Shown here piece after piece: positions 34,003 to 44,600 of a DNA stretch of 49,494 bases. Each line of letters begins with the position of its first letter. The stretch's first letter is position 1. The notes under the pieces were generated by a model. It had not been told where the DNA came from, ran no database searches, and saw only the letters and a program-made list of their open reading frames with translations. The position numbers and the translations under genes are program-made. The DNA lies in NCBI GenBank assembly GCA_011176535.1, contig DUEP01000046.1, forward strand, positions 1 through 49,494, in the 5' to 3' direction. Origin of the DNA: Anaerolineae bacterium (GTDB taxonomy: Bacteria; Chloroflexota; Anaerolineae; Anaerolineales; DRMV01).

Positions 34003-34812
34003 GTGTCCTCCATCACCACCGATCAAGGCATTGTGCACTATGAAGTCTTCGGCCGCGGCCGACCAGTGATTTTGTTGCATGGTTGGCTGGGTTCGTGGGG
34101 GCTGTGGCAGGAGACCATGGCTTATTTGGGCCGCTATTATCGGACTTATGCGTTGGATTTTTGGGGCTTTGGCGAATCGGGCAAAAAGCGGGAATCCTAC
34201 CGGGTCTCCGATTTTGTGAGCCTGGTTCAGCAGTTTATGGATCAATTGGGCATTGTCCGGGCCCCCCTGGTCGGCCACAGCATGGGAGGGACGGTGGCCC
34301 TCAGCGTGGCCATTCAGTACCCCCAACTGGTGAGCCGGGTGGTGGTCATCGGTTCGCCCATCGTGGGCTCTTCCCTGGCATTGACCCTCAAACTGGCCGG
34401 GTATCGCCCTATTGCCTGGCTGGTGTACCATTGGATGTGGGTCCTGAAACAGGGCATCCGGCTTTTTGCGCCGATGATCACGCGAGATGAGCGCTGGCCG
34501 GAGATGATGGATCGGGACCTCTCCCAGGTCACCCTGGAATCCTTCTTGCACAGCATCGCTTCCCTGCGTCAGGTGGATTTGCGGCCCTTCCTCGCCCAGA
34601 TTCGGGTGCCCGTGATGGGCATGTACGGCGATCGGGATGTGATCGTCCATCCCCGGCAGTGGGTTTCTTTGAAAGCCGGTGTGCCCCATGCGCGCATCGA
34701 ACGCTTTCCCGATGCCGGACACTTCATCATGCTGGACGCTCCCAAACGCTTCATGCGCCTCCTGCACACCTTCCTCGATGAAACCCGAACCGTGCCGCGA
34801 TACACACGATGA
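34003..34812 (+). CDS. Alpha/beta hydrolase, active-site residues intact
   Basis: This 269-residue protein has the alpha/beta-hydrolase fold: oxyanion HGW (26-28), nucleophile elbow GHSMGG with S93, acid in YGDRDVIVHP and histidine in DAGHFIMLD. A cap region lies at about 130-190. The start is GTG 34003 (GGGAG 5 bp upstream). A clear paralogue at 45983 has the same first 100 residues in register, but with Gly for S93. The substrate is unknown; ester or epoxide cleavage is typical for such proteins. Confidence 0.87.
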   Translation: MSSITTDQGIVHYEVFGRGRPVILLHGWLGSWGLWQETMAYLGRYYRTYALDFWGFGESGKKRESYRVSDFVSLVQQFMDQLGIVRAPLVGHSMGGTVALSVAIQYPQLVSRVVVIGSPIVGSSLALTLKLAGYRPIAWLVYHWMWVLKQGIRLFAPMITRDERWPEMMDRDLSQVTLESFLHSIASLRQVDLRPFLAQIRVPVMGMYGDRDVIVHPRQWVSLKAGVPHARIERFPDAGHFIMLDAPKRFMRLLHTFLDETRTVPRYTR

Positions 34813-35357
34813 CCTCTTCCTCTTATGAGGCCTGTTGGGCTCAGGCCCTGGTCGAAACCTTAGGCGAAGAAGCCGCCCAGCGTTTCTGGTCCTCTCTGGC
34901 CCCTGTGGAGCCCCACGCCATTGCGGTCACATTGGGGCAGGCATTGGAACGGCATTTTGGCCGCCATGCCGGGCTGGGGGTGGCCGTGCGGGTGGGGCAG
35001 GCCTTGTTTCGCCACCTGCCGGCGTTGCACCCCCGCGCGGCCGATTTGCCGTGGCGGATGCTGCCGGTGCGGCAGCGGGTGCTCCAGGGGCTGACCTGGC
35101 TGCTCCGCGAGATCACCCCTGCGTTGGGGCTGGAGGCTCGGGTGGACGCCTCCGGAGCAGGGTGGTCGGTCGAGGCCCGTTGGCGTGTATCGGGAACCCC
35201 CTCGGCCACCGCGCCGCGTTGTCGCCTCTGGCAGGGCTTCTTTCAGGAGGCGCTCTACTGGCTGACGGGCCGGGTGTACCCTGTGTTTCTCCAGACCACC
35301 CAGGCGGAGGGCGAAGAACGGTGCACCTTTTTTGTCCCTGCTCAGCCTTTGTACTGA
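34809..35357 (+). CDS. Unknown protein (182 aa), V4R-like C-terminus suspected
   Basis: The ATG overlaps the hydrolase stop (ATGA), so the two are coupled. The protein is helical and hydrophobic/basic. The C-terminal stretch (FFQEALYWLTGRVYPVFLQT, then EGEERCTFFV) has the rhythm of the end of V4R/heme-NO-binding-like domains (a helix, then a strand with E and C). This is weak evidence and I do not assign a function. It may bind a hydrophobic ligand and report to the kinase system. Confidence 0.6.
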   Translation: MTSSSYEACWAQALVETLGEEAAQRFWSSLAPVEPHAIAVTLGQALERHFGRHAGLGVAVRVGQALFRHLPALHPRAADLPWRMLPVRQRVLQGLTWLLREITPALGLEARVDASGAGWSVEARWRVSGTPSATAPRCRLWQGFFQEALYWLTGRVYPVFLQTTQAEGEERCTFFVPAQPLY

Positions 35358-35370
35358 TTGAGAGCCGGAA

Positions 35371-36654
35371 ATGCTGAAGATCATCGTCCACGAACCGCGC
35401 CCCATCGCCCCCTTCAACGAGCCCGCGCGTGACCTGCGCATCCAGAATAAGCCCCTCTGGCTGGCCCAGCGGGACGCGCTCACGCCTTACACTGACCGAG
35501 AAATCGAGGTCACCGTCGGGTTGCCTCTGCCGGAAGTGCGGGACGAATGTCTGGTCTATCGCGACAACCTGTATTTCGACGAATTCTACATTGACGCGTT
35601 CATTCGAGAGGCGCGGCGGCGCAATTATCCGGTGCGGGCCGCGTTTGCGGCGAACGATCCGGCCTTCCGGGAACACGCACTGCCGCTCTCCATTTCCTAC
35701 ATCCCCTACGGTGACCTCTACCTGGCCGATCTGTGGTATTACCCCCGGGGGCTGGACCCCCATGTGGAGCCTGAACCCCTGGTCATCGACCTTCAGGCCC
35801 GGGAAATTGGCTACTACCATGTCCCTACCTACATGGCCACCGAGCAGGGCGACCTGGTGTTCCAGGTGCCCTTGCGCGCGTTGATTGCCATCGACTCCTG
35901 GGTGCACATTTTCATCGCCGATGTGGTCTTTGGCCTTTTCGCCCGGGGGGCGCGCTTTGAGGAGCGGCTGAACCGTGACCCATTTTTCAAGTTGAAAATT
36001 TTGGGAAAGGCCCTCTACGAGGGGAAGCAGGTTTTGGAAAGTTCGGAGTTGGTTAAGGTCGGGCGTAATGTGGTGATCGACCCCTCGGCGGTGATTCATG
36101 GGCCGACCATCATCGGCGACAATGTGACCATTGGCGCCGGGGCGGTGATTGACAACTGCGTCATCGGCAGCAATGTGAACATCTCGCAGGGTGTGCAGTT
36201 GATGCTTTCCGTGATCGGAGACGGCGCCTTTTTGCCCTTCCGTGCGGCGTTGTTCATGACCACCCTGATGGACAACAGTATGGTGGCGCAGAACACCTGC
36301 CTACAAATGTGTGTGGTGGGCCGCAATACCTTCATCGGCGCGGGTACCACTTTCACCGATTTCAATCTGGTCTCGGCGCCCATCAAAGCCCGGGATGGGT
36401 ATGGCCGATTGAAGGATGCCAATCGCCCGGTGCTGGGCGGATGCGTCGGGCACAATTGCCGGTTGGGGTCCGGCCTGGTGGTGTATCCGGCACGCATGAT
36501 CGAATCTGATGTGGTGTTGGTGGCATCGCCGGAGCGGCGGGTCATCATGAAGGATATTTCCTATGAGGAGAGCGATCACCATCGGCTGCGGGAGGGGCAT
36601 CGGCATCCGCGCCTTTATCCTCGTCCGGGCGAGGAAGGCGGCGAGACCTGGTGA
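35371..36654 (+). CDS. Left-handed beta-helix (hexapeptide repeat) protein
   Basis: The first 210 residues of this 427-residue protein resemble nothing I can name, though an enzyme-like layout with many aromatic residues is seen. From about residue 230 a hexapeptide repeat domain begins: VVIDPSAVIHGPTIIGDNVT, IGAGAVIDNCVIGSNVNISQ and later VGRNTFIGAGTTFTD. This is the fold of acyl- or nucleotidyltransferases such as GlmU, but the nucleotide-binding motif of GlmU is not present. A sugar or acyl transfer role is possible. The C-terminal tail is basic and low in structure. It lies 15 bp before the AAR-like gene. Confidence 0.7.
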   Translation: MLKIIVHEPRPIAPFNEPARDLRIQNKPLWLAQRDALTPYTDREIEVTVGLPLPEVRDECLVYRDNLYFDEFYIDAFIREARRRNYPVRAAFAANDPAFREHALPLSISYIPYGDLYLADLWYYPRGLDPHVEPEPLVIDLQAREIGYYHVPTYMATEQGDLVFQVPLRALIAIDSWVHIFIADVVFGLFARGARFEERLNRDPFFKLKILGKALYEGKQVLESSELVKVGRNVVIDPSAVIHGPTIIGDNVTIGAGAVIDNCVIGSNVNISQGVQLMLSVIGDGAFLPFRAALFMTTLMDNSMVAQNTCLQMCVVGRNTFIGAGTTFTDFNLVSAPIKARDGYGRLKDANRPVLGGCVGHNCRLGSGLVVYPARMIESDVVLVASPERRVIMKDISYEESDHHRLREGHRHPRLYPRPGEEGGETW

Positions 36655-36669
36655 GAGGCAGTACTGCCT

Positions 36670-37776
36670 ATGGACACCTTTGCCTTTATCATCCATCCCA
36701 TTGACCCGAAGCGAGATGTGAGCCGCAAGTTCCCTTTGTTGGGGAAGGTGCTCACCGAAAGGCAAATCGACTTTTTTTCCACCTTCTTCCCCCCGGTTTA
36801 CATTTCGGAGATCACCGGTATCGTCTCTCAGGCCACGGGCAAAGAGATCAAAGGATGGTTTGTGGCCTGCCCGCTGACGCCGCGGCGGATGCTGGAACTC
36901 CCGGAACGGGTGGTGTACCGCAAGATCATCCAGACGGGGCGCATGGCCGAGCGCCTGGGGGCGAAGATTTTGGGCCTGGGGGCCTTCACCTCGGTGGTGG
37001 GGGACGGCGGCGTGACCATTGCCCGGGCCCTGGACATCCCGGTCACCACGGGCGACGCTTACACCGTGGCCGTGGCCGTGGAGGCTCTCCTGGAGGCGGC
37101 CCGTCTGTTGGAGATCACGCTGGCCGAGGTCACGGCGGCGGTGGTGGGGGCCAGCGGCGCCATTGGCCGCGTGGTCGCCGAGATGCTCGCGGAGCGGGTG
37201 GGCGAGATAGTGCTCATTGGCCGCCGACGGGGTGCCCTGGAAGTGGAGCAGGCGCGGCTGCGTGACCTGGGCGTCCCGGCGAGGGTGCACATCAGCACCG
37301 ATATCGCCGACCTGCAGCGGGCGCATCTGGTGGTGACGGTGAGCAGCGCGCTGGACGCCATCGTGGAGCCCCAGCATCTGCGCCCCGGAAGCGTGGTCTG
37401 CGATGTGGCCCGGCCACGGGATGTGTCGGCTCAGGTGGCCGCGGCCCGTGATGATGTGCTGGTAATCGACGGCGGCATGGTGGAGGTGCCCGGCCCGGTG
37501 GACTTTCATTTCGATTTTGGCTTTCCGCCCCGCCACGCTTACGCCTGCATGGCTGAAACCATGGCTTTGGCGCTGGAGGGACGTTTCGAGGATTACACGG
37601 TGGGCAAGCACATCACCCGCGCCCAGGTGGAGGAAATTGTCCGCATTGCCCGCAAGCACGGCTTTCGCCTGAACGGTTTTCGCTCCTTTGAACAACCTGT
37701 TACAATGGAATATATCGCGCGAGTGCGTGAGCGCGCAAAACGCCAGCGCGCCACGCTCAAAAGGAGGCACCCATGA
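36670..37776 (+). CDS. Acyl-ACP reductase-like (AAR-type) NAD(P)-dependent enzyme
   Basis: This 368-residue protein resembles cyanobacterial long-chain acyl-ACP reductase from end to end. It has LGAFTSVVGDGG (near the ALGGFSSIV motif), TTGDAYTVAVAVEAL, the Rossmann turn GASGAIG (160-166), VIDGGMVEVPGPVDF and the active-site strand YACMAETMALALEG. The cysteine C293 falls where I recall the AAR catalytic Cys (294). AAR reduces acyl-ACP to fatty aldehyde with NADPH. I see no aldehyde decarbonylase gene nearby. The N-terminal 60 residues are more divergent. A shikimate-dehydrogenase-like function is the main alternative. Confidence 0.78.
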   Translation: MDTFAFIIHPIDPKRDVSRKFPLLGKVLTERQIDFFSTFFPPVYISEITGIVSQATGKEIKGWFVACPLTPRRMLELPERVVYRKIIQTGRMAERLGAKILGLGAFTSVVGDGGVTIARALDIPVTTGDAYTVAVAVEALLEAARLLEITLAEVTAAVVGASGAIGRVVAEMLAERVGEIVLIGRRRGALEVEQARLRDLGVPARVHISTDIADLQRAHLVVTVSSALDAIVEPQHLRPGSVVCDVARPRDVSAQVAAARDDVLVIDGGMVEVPGPVDFHFDFGFPPRHAYACMAETMALALEGRFEDYTVGKHITRAQVEEIVRIARKHGFRLNGFRSFEQPVTMEYIARVRERAKRQRATLKRRHP

Positions 37777-38669
37777 GTCAACCTCGATTGCTCATCGTGG
37801 AAGACGACCCCGATATCGCCGAATTGCTGAAACTCTACTTTTCCAGCCAGGGCTACGAGGTGGATGTGGCGCCCCGAGGGACGGTCGCTCTGGAGAAGAC
37901 GCGCCAGCAAATGCCGCACCTGATTGTGCTGGACATCATGTTGCCGGATATTGACGGCTATGAAGTGTGCGAGCAGTTGCGCACCAACGTGCGTACGGCG
38001 CACATCCCCATCATCTTTCTCACCCAGAAGGATGAGCGGAGTGACCGTTTGCGAGGGTTGGAGTTAGGCGCCGATGATTACATCACCAAGCCCTTTGACA
38101 TCGAGGAGTTGCGCCTGCGGGTGCAGAACGCCATCATGCGCGCCGAGCGCGAGCGGCTGACCGACCCGCGCTCGGGGTTGCCGGGTGGGCGGCTCATCGA
38201 GGATCACCTGCGACGCATCATCCGCGAGAGCGGCTGGGCCATGATGGACATCCGCATCCTTCACTACGACGCTTTTCGGGATGTCTATGGCTTTGTCGCC
38301 GCCAGCGATGTGCTGCGTTTCATGGCCATGTTGTTGAGTGAGGTGGTGGACGAGTTAGGGACGTCCAACGATTTTCTGGGGCACCCCAGCGAAGAGAATT
38401 TCATCGTCATCACCTCGGAAGAAGCCGCTCCGGCCGTCCGGGCGCGCCTCAAGGAGCGTTTCGACAAAGAGATTCTGACCCATTACAACTTCATCGACCG
38501 GGAGCGGGGATACCTGGTGTTGCCTGATGAATCAGGCGAGGAAACCCAGGTGCCGTTGATGAGCCTGGCCATTGGGGTTGTCTTTTCGTCGCAGTTCGAG
38601 TTTGCCGATATTCGCGAGATCACCGAGTTGGCTGCTGAGGCGCGACGCCGCGATATGGGCGAGGAGTAG
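37773..38669 (+). CDS. Response regulator with a degenerate GGDEF domain
   Basis: The N-terminal receiver of this 298-residue protein has the acidic cluster EDD (10-12), phospho-acceptor D54 (VLDIMLPD), T in FLTQK and the lysine of TKPF. The second half (about 130-298) has the GGDEF fold outline (LTDPRSGLPGGRLIEDHLRR, then FRDVYGF) but the signature loop reads GHPSEENF in place of GG[DE]EF, so it should not make cyclic di-GMP. It may serve as a binding or dimerisation domain. It overlaps the AAR-like gene by 4 bases (ATGA) and precedes the giant kinase by 3 bp. Confidence 0.87.
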   Translation: MSQPRLLIVEDDPDIAELLKLYFSSQGYEVDVAPRGTVALEKTRQQMPHLIVLDIMLPDIDGYEVCEQLRTNVRTAHIPIIFLTQKDERSDRLRGLELGADDYITKPFDIEELRLRVQNAIMRAERERLTDPRSGLPGGRLIEDHLRRIIRESGWAMMDIRILHYDAFRDVYGFVAASDVLRFMAMLLSEVVDELGTSNDFLGHPSEENFIVITSEEAAPAVRARLKERFDKEILTHYNFIDRERGYLVLPDESGEETQVPLMSLAIGVVFSSQFEFADIREITELAAEARRRDMGEE

Positions 38670-38672
38670 TGC

Positions 38673-41600
38673 ATGGGAGGGATGGTTCCCGCAGTTGTGG
38701 GTCTGTGGGTCACGGTGCTGGGAGTGGGGCTGAGCCTGGTGGCGTTGGGTTTGGTGGCGCTGGTGGGCGCCGGTCTGCGCACGGGAGGCGTGCGTTTGCC
38801 GCGTTTCCCGTTGGCCGAGCCTTTGGACCGGGAGGGCGGTTCCCCCTCAGGTGAGGCGGCCGCCGGGGTGCTCTTGCTGCGCCCTGGAGGGCAGGTGGTC
38901 TACGCCAGCACCCAGGCGCGCACCTGGTTTGGCCTGCAACCCGGCGAGCCTCCCCATTTGGAGAACCTGGCCCGCCGGGTTCGCCCTGTAGAGGAGTTTT
39001 TGCGCCTTTGCGCCGTGCCCGGCCAGGGCGAGGTGACCCTGGCCCGGCGGATGTTCACGGTGATTTCCTTCCCCCTGCCCACCGTGGAGGGGGCGGCCAT
39101 GGCCCTCCTCTTGCGCCCGGTTTCCTGGATGCCCGGCGCGTCCTCCGAAGCCTCGGACGGGGAAGCCGTGTTGGAGCGCCTGACCACCTTGAGCCGCGCC
39201 CTGACCGACACCCTGGGCGTGGAGGAGACCCTGCAGGCCATTTTCCAGGTGGTCGATCGTTTGCTCCCCACCGATTACATCGAAATTACGCTCTGGGATG
39301 AGGAAACCCAGACCCTGCGGCCTTATCGCTTTGTAGGGTTGGCCGGGATGGAGCATCATCTGGAGCGCCCTCAGGAACGGTATCCCAGGGGGGAGGGCTT
39401 GACGGGATACCTGATGACCCATCGCGAGCCTCTTCTGATCCCCGACATTCGCCACGCAGAGCATCCGGCCCTGGCGGTTTCGACCCACCGGCTCCCTGCG
39501 GGCGCACGGGCCTACCTGGGCGTGCCTTTGCTCGTGGGGGATACGGTGTTGGGCACTCTGGAGTTGGCCGCCGACGAGGCCGGGGCTTTCGATGTCGGTT
39601 CGTTGCGGCTCATGCAGTGGGTGGCCGAGCAGGCGGCCGCGGCGCTGCACCGCGCCCTGGCGTACACGAAAGTTCAGGCCCAGGTGGAGCAATTGCAGGC
39701 CCAGGTCACCGTGTTGCGCAGCGTGGCGGCCTTGCACGATGCCGAGGCCTTCGTGCGTCATCTGGTGGAAGGTATGCACACCCTGACCGGGGCCCGTTTG
39801 GTGGGGTTGCTGTTGTATCGTGAAGGGAGTCGGGTACTGGAGGCCCAGTGGCCTTTTTTAGGGGTGCCCCGGGCTTTTGTGGACTCGTACCGTGCCCCCC
39901 TCCCCGACGATCCCGCGGTGTGGGCGCCTCTGGAAAAGCCTTTTTGGACGCCGAATGCCGTGGAGGATGCCTGGTTCCAGCGGGTGGGGCTGGCCGACCT
40001 GGCGCGGGGAGCGGGGATTCACGACACCCTGGTCCTGCCCCTGCGCACCGAGGAGCGCTTCCTGGGCGTGTTGCAGTTGAGCAATCGCGCCGACAGGCCC
40101 TTTGGGAGCGAAGACCTGGCGCTGGCCGAGGCGATGGCTCGACAAATCGCGTCGGTGCTGGAGAACTTTGTGTTGCTTCAAGCGCAGCGTGAGCGGGCGT
40201 ACCGTGCCGAGGCCCTGCGCCGGATTGCCAATCTGGTGGCCTCCGAGGCTACCCTGGATGAGACCTTCCGCTTTGTGTTGCAGGAGTTGAGCCGTCTGTT
40301 GAAGGCCTCCTGGGCGGCCGTGTTTCTGCTGGATGAATCCCGCGGCGTGTTGGAGGTGCACCGCCCTTCGGTGGTCGGCGTGGCCCCCGAGGTGGTGACC
40401 CGACTGGGGCAATTGAGCGTGCAGGACCCTTCCTTTGCCTACACGGTCACGCGCACCCGGCGGCCTTTTCTCTCCCGCGACATCCAGGGAGACCCGCGCA
40501 TCGCGGCCTGGTATCGGCCTCTGGTGGAGGCCCTGCCCGAGGTGCGCTCGGTGCTGGTCGTGCCGCTCTCGGTGCGCGACCGGGGGGTGGGGGAGTTGTT
40601 GTTGGGATCGCCGTACCCCGGGGCCTTTCAGCGTAGCGATGTGCAGTTGGTGGCCAGCGTGGCCGGCCAACTGGCCCTGGCCATCGAGCAGGAGCGTTTG
40701 CTACACCAGAGCGACCACGCCCTGGCCGCGCGTGCTGAACAGATGCAGGCTTTGCTGCGCCTGAGCCGCGAGTTGACGCTGGCCCCCTCTCTGGAGCGGC
40801 TGCTGGAACATTTGCGCCGCGAGGTGGTCCACCTGACTGCGGCGGACTGTGCCACCCTGCGCCTGTTGACTCCCGAGGGTGAGGTGGCCGAGCAACATCA
40901 GTTGCTGTGTGCGCCGGAGCAGGACGCCGGGTTGAGCCCTCGCGAGCGGCAGGCGCTGGAGCAGGGCGAGGCGCTGGTGTTTGCCGCATTGACCGAAGAA
41001 GAACAACCCCATCCTGGCGTGCGTTCCGCTTTGGTGGTGCCCCTGGTGTATCGCCATCGCCCGATCGGGGTGCTGGACCTACACGCTCATACGGTGCAGG
41101 CCTTCGACGAGGAACAGATACGTTTTGCCCAGGGCGTGGGCTTGCAGGCAGCCCTGGCCGTGGGGCTTCACCGCGAGCGGGAGGCCCAGGTCCGGCAAAT
41201 GGCCCAATGGCAGCAAAGGCTGGCCGCCATTGGCCTGATTCGCGAGTTCCTGGCTTCCCACCCGGTCTCCGAGTCCCCCGAGGCCTTGTTGCTTGAATTG
41301 ACCGGCCTGGTCATGCAGGGCGTGGGGGCCTCCGGATGGGCGCTCTACGCTTATGACGAGACTTCGGGCATGCTGCTCCCTCTGGGGTCGTCGGAGCCAT
41401 GGGAGGTCCGGCCGGAGCCCCTGGTGTGGGATCGGTTGGCGGCGCATTTGGAGCCAGTGGGAGCCGAGGGAATCTATCGCCTGCCGCCCTCGTTCCGGGC
41501 CGAAGTGCCCTGGCTGGAGGACACATCCCAGGAGCAGACGGCGGCAGGGTGGGTGATGCCCATCCGTTCGGCCGAGAAGGCGTTGTTGGGCGTGGTGATG

Positions 41601-44600
41601 GTACGCCCTCCGGACGAAACGGCGGAGACCTTGGACGCCGTGGGGGCTTCGCTGAGCATGACAGCCCCCGTGTGGGGACTGCTCTTCCAGTGGGCACAGG
41701 TCCATCGCGCCCACCAGGACGCCACCCGCGGACTAGAAGAGGCCTTGCGCCAGACCGAGACGGCGCTCCAGGCGGCCGAGGCGGGCGTGCGGCGCTGGTT
41801 GCACAAGGACCTGGAGCAGATGGTCGATACCAACGCCCTGGCGCGCAGCAAGGAGCGCCTGGAGGTGGCCCTGGCCATCGCCACCATCGTCAACCGGCAG
41901 CCGGATCGCCAGGCAGTGTTCGATGCCCTGGGGCACGAGTTGTTGGAACGCCTGGCCATGGAAGTGGTGGTTGTGGTGGAGCAGGTGGGCGGGCAGTTGC
42001 GCCTGCGGCAGGTGTACGGCACGGTGCCCGAGGGGATCCGGTTGGAGAGCCTTTTGGGGCAGCGCAATCCCATCCCCGAAGCCTTGCGGATGCAACAGGC
42101 CATCTTGATCGGCGATTTGCAGCACGAGGCCACCCCCTGGCAGGACGCGCCTTTGTTGCGGCGTTTGCAGGCCCGCGCGGTGTTGACCCTTCCCATCGGC
42201 ATTGAGGAGCAACCCATGGCAGTGGCCCTGGCCGTTTCGGGCAACTCGCTGCCGCCCTTCTCCAACGAGGATGTGCAGGCGTTCACCTTGCTGGGACGCC
42301 AGGTGGGGATTGCCCTGCAAAACCTGCGCCTGCTCAACGAGGTCACCCGCCGCCTGGAAGAGGTGGATTTGCTGCTGGGCTTCAGCCGGCAACTGGGGGA
42401 ACTGGACCTGGAGCGGCTGTTGAACAATTTGCTGGAAAGCGCCCTGGCGGTCATCCACCGCGCCCACGCCGGGTTTGTCGCCTTGTGGGATGAGCAGCAT
42501 CGCGTGTTGCGCCTCCAGGCGGCCCAGGGCTACGGTTCGCCCGAGGCCTTGGTGGGCGTGGCGCTACCGGTGGAGGGTTTGCTGGGCGAAGCCTTTCGTA
42601 CGGGGCAGGTTCAACGCATCGACGAAGTGGATTTTGTGCGCACTTACCCCTTCGACCAGGAAGCCCTCTTGCGCTATCAGCAGGCCACCTTGAACCGGCT
42701 ACCGGTCTCGGCCTTGATGATCCCCATTGCTTCAGGCGAACAGGTGCTGGGTGTGGTGGTGGTGGAGAACTTCAACACCCTGGCCGCATTTCAGGAGAGC
42801 GACGAAAACCTGCTGCTGGCCCTGGCACGGCAGACGGGCCTGATGCTGGAAAACGCCCGCCTGTTGGAGGATGCGCAAACCCGTGCCGGTCAGTTGCAGG
42901 CCCTGACCAATGTGGCGGCCATCATCACCTCCACCCTGCAGACGGAAGAGGTGGTCGCGTCGCTTTTGCCACAATTGGCCACGGCGCTGCCTTACGATGC
43001 GGCCACGGTGTGGATGCGCGAAGCCGAGGATGTTTTTGTGGTGCAGAATGCCCGGGGCTTCCCCGATGAGGAAGAGCGGCGCGGGGTGCGTGTGGCGCTG
43101 AAGGACAGCGCCCTCTTGCAGGTCATTGTCACCACCGAAGAACCCTTGCTGGTCTCCGATACCCACGAAGACACCAGGTTCCCCTGGCCGGAAGCCTACC
43201 CCTATCGCTCCTGGCTGGGGCTGCCCCTGATTTCCCAAGGGGAAGTGATGGGGGTGATTGTGTTGGAGAAAGCCGAGCCGCGGTTCTTTACCGCGGAACG
43301 GGTGGAAATCGCCCGCACCTTTGCCGCGCAGGCGGCTGCGGCCCTGCAGAACGCCCGTCTGTACGAGGAGAGTTTACACCGCGCGCAGGAACTGCATGAG
43401 CGCACCGCCCGGCTGGAACTGGTGTACTCTTTCACTGCCGAACTGGGCGTCACCCTGAACCCCGAACACATTTTGTCGCTGACCCTGCGGCGCTTGCGCG
43501 AGGCCTTGCCCCTGGAACGCGTCGGGGTGGTGGTGGAGGATCGGGAAGGCCAGTTGACGCTGGTAATGGAGGAGCCAGCCTCGGGGCCGGTGCCGCGCCT
43601 GTTGCCGGCCCTGGAACTGGTGGAGCAGATGGCCGAATCCAAGGGCGTGGTGCTTTCCCTGGACCCTTTGCACGATGAGCGCTTGGCGCCCTGGAGGGAA
43701 GAACTGACCCGCGGTGGGTCGGCCCGGGCGGTGGTGTTGTTCCCGTTAGTGACGCGGGAGATTTTGCACGGCGTGGTGGTTGTCCAGGTGAAGGCGCAGG
43801 CGGCCTTGTCGCCCGCCGAACTGGACCTGGGCCGCACCCTGACGCAACAGGCCGCCGTGGCCTATCAAAACGCGCGCCTGTACGAGGAAATGCGCCGCCT
43901 GACTCAGGAACTGGAGCGTCGGGTGGCCGAGCGCACCCGCGAATTGACCCAGGAGCATCGCCGGGCGCAGATTCTGCTGCGCATCATCACCGAGTTGGCC
44001 AGCAGCCTGGACCTGGATCAGGTGCTCAACCGCACCCTTGATCTGATGAACGAGACCCTGGGCGCCGAACAAAGCACCATCTTGCTGCACCGGCCTGACG
44101 AACGTTACTTCTACCTGCGGGCGGCCCGAGGCTATACCGACTCGCCGCCTCCAGGAGGGCGTCCCACAGCCCTTTCGGTGGAGCAATCCCTGGCCGGATG
44201 GGTATTGCGCCATCGCGAGCCTGTGCTCGTGCCCGATTTACATGACGACCCCCGCTGGAAACCCGGCCCTGAGGGCCTGCCTCCCCATCGCGCGGCCATT
44301 GTGGTGCCTTTGCAGGTGGGCGAGGATGTGCTGGGCGCTTTTTGTCTCTTCCACCGCCAGCCGGGCTATTTCTCCCTGGACCATCTGGATTTGGCCATGG
44401 CCGCGGGGCGGCAGGTGGCCGTGGCCATCAACAACGCCGAGTTGTTCAACCTCATCCGGGATCAGTCCGAACGGTTGGGCCAGGAGGTGCGTCGTCGGGA
44501 GGTGGAGGCCAGCCGCGCCCGCGCCATCCTGGAATCAGTCGCTGACGGGATTGTGGTGACCGATGCCCGGGGCAAGGTCACGCTTTTTAACCCCTCGGCG

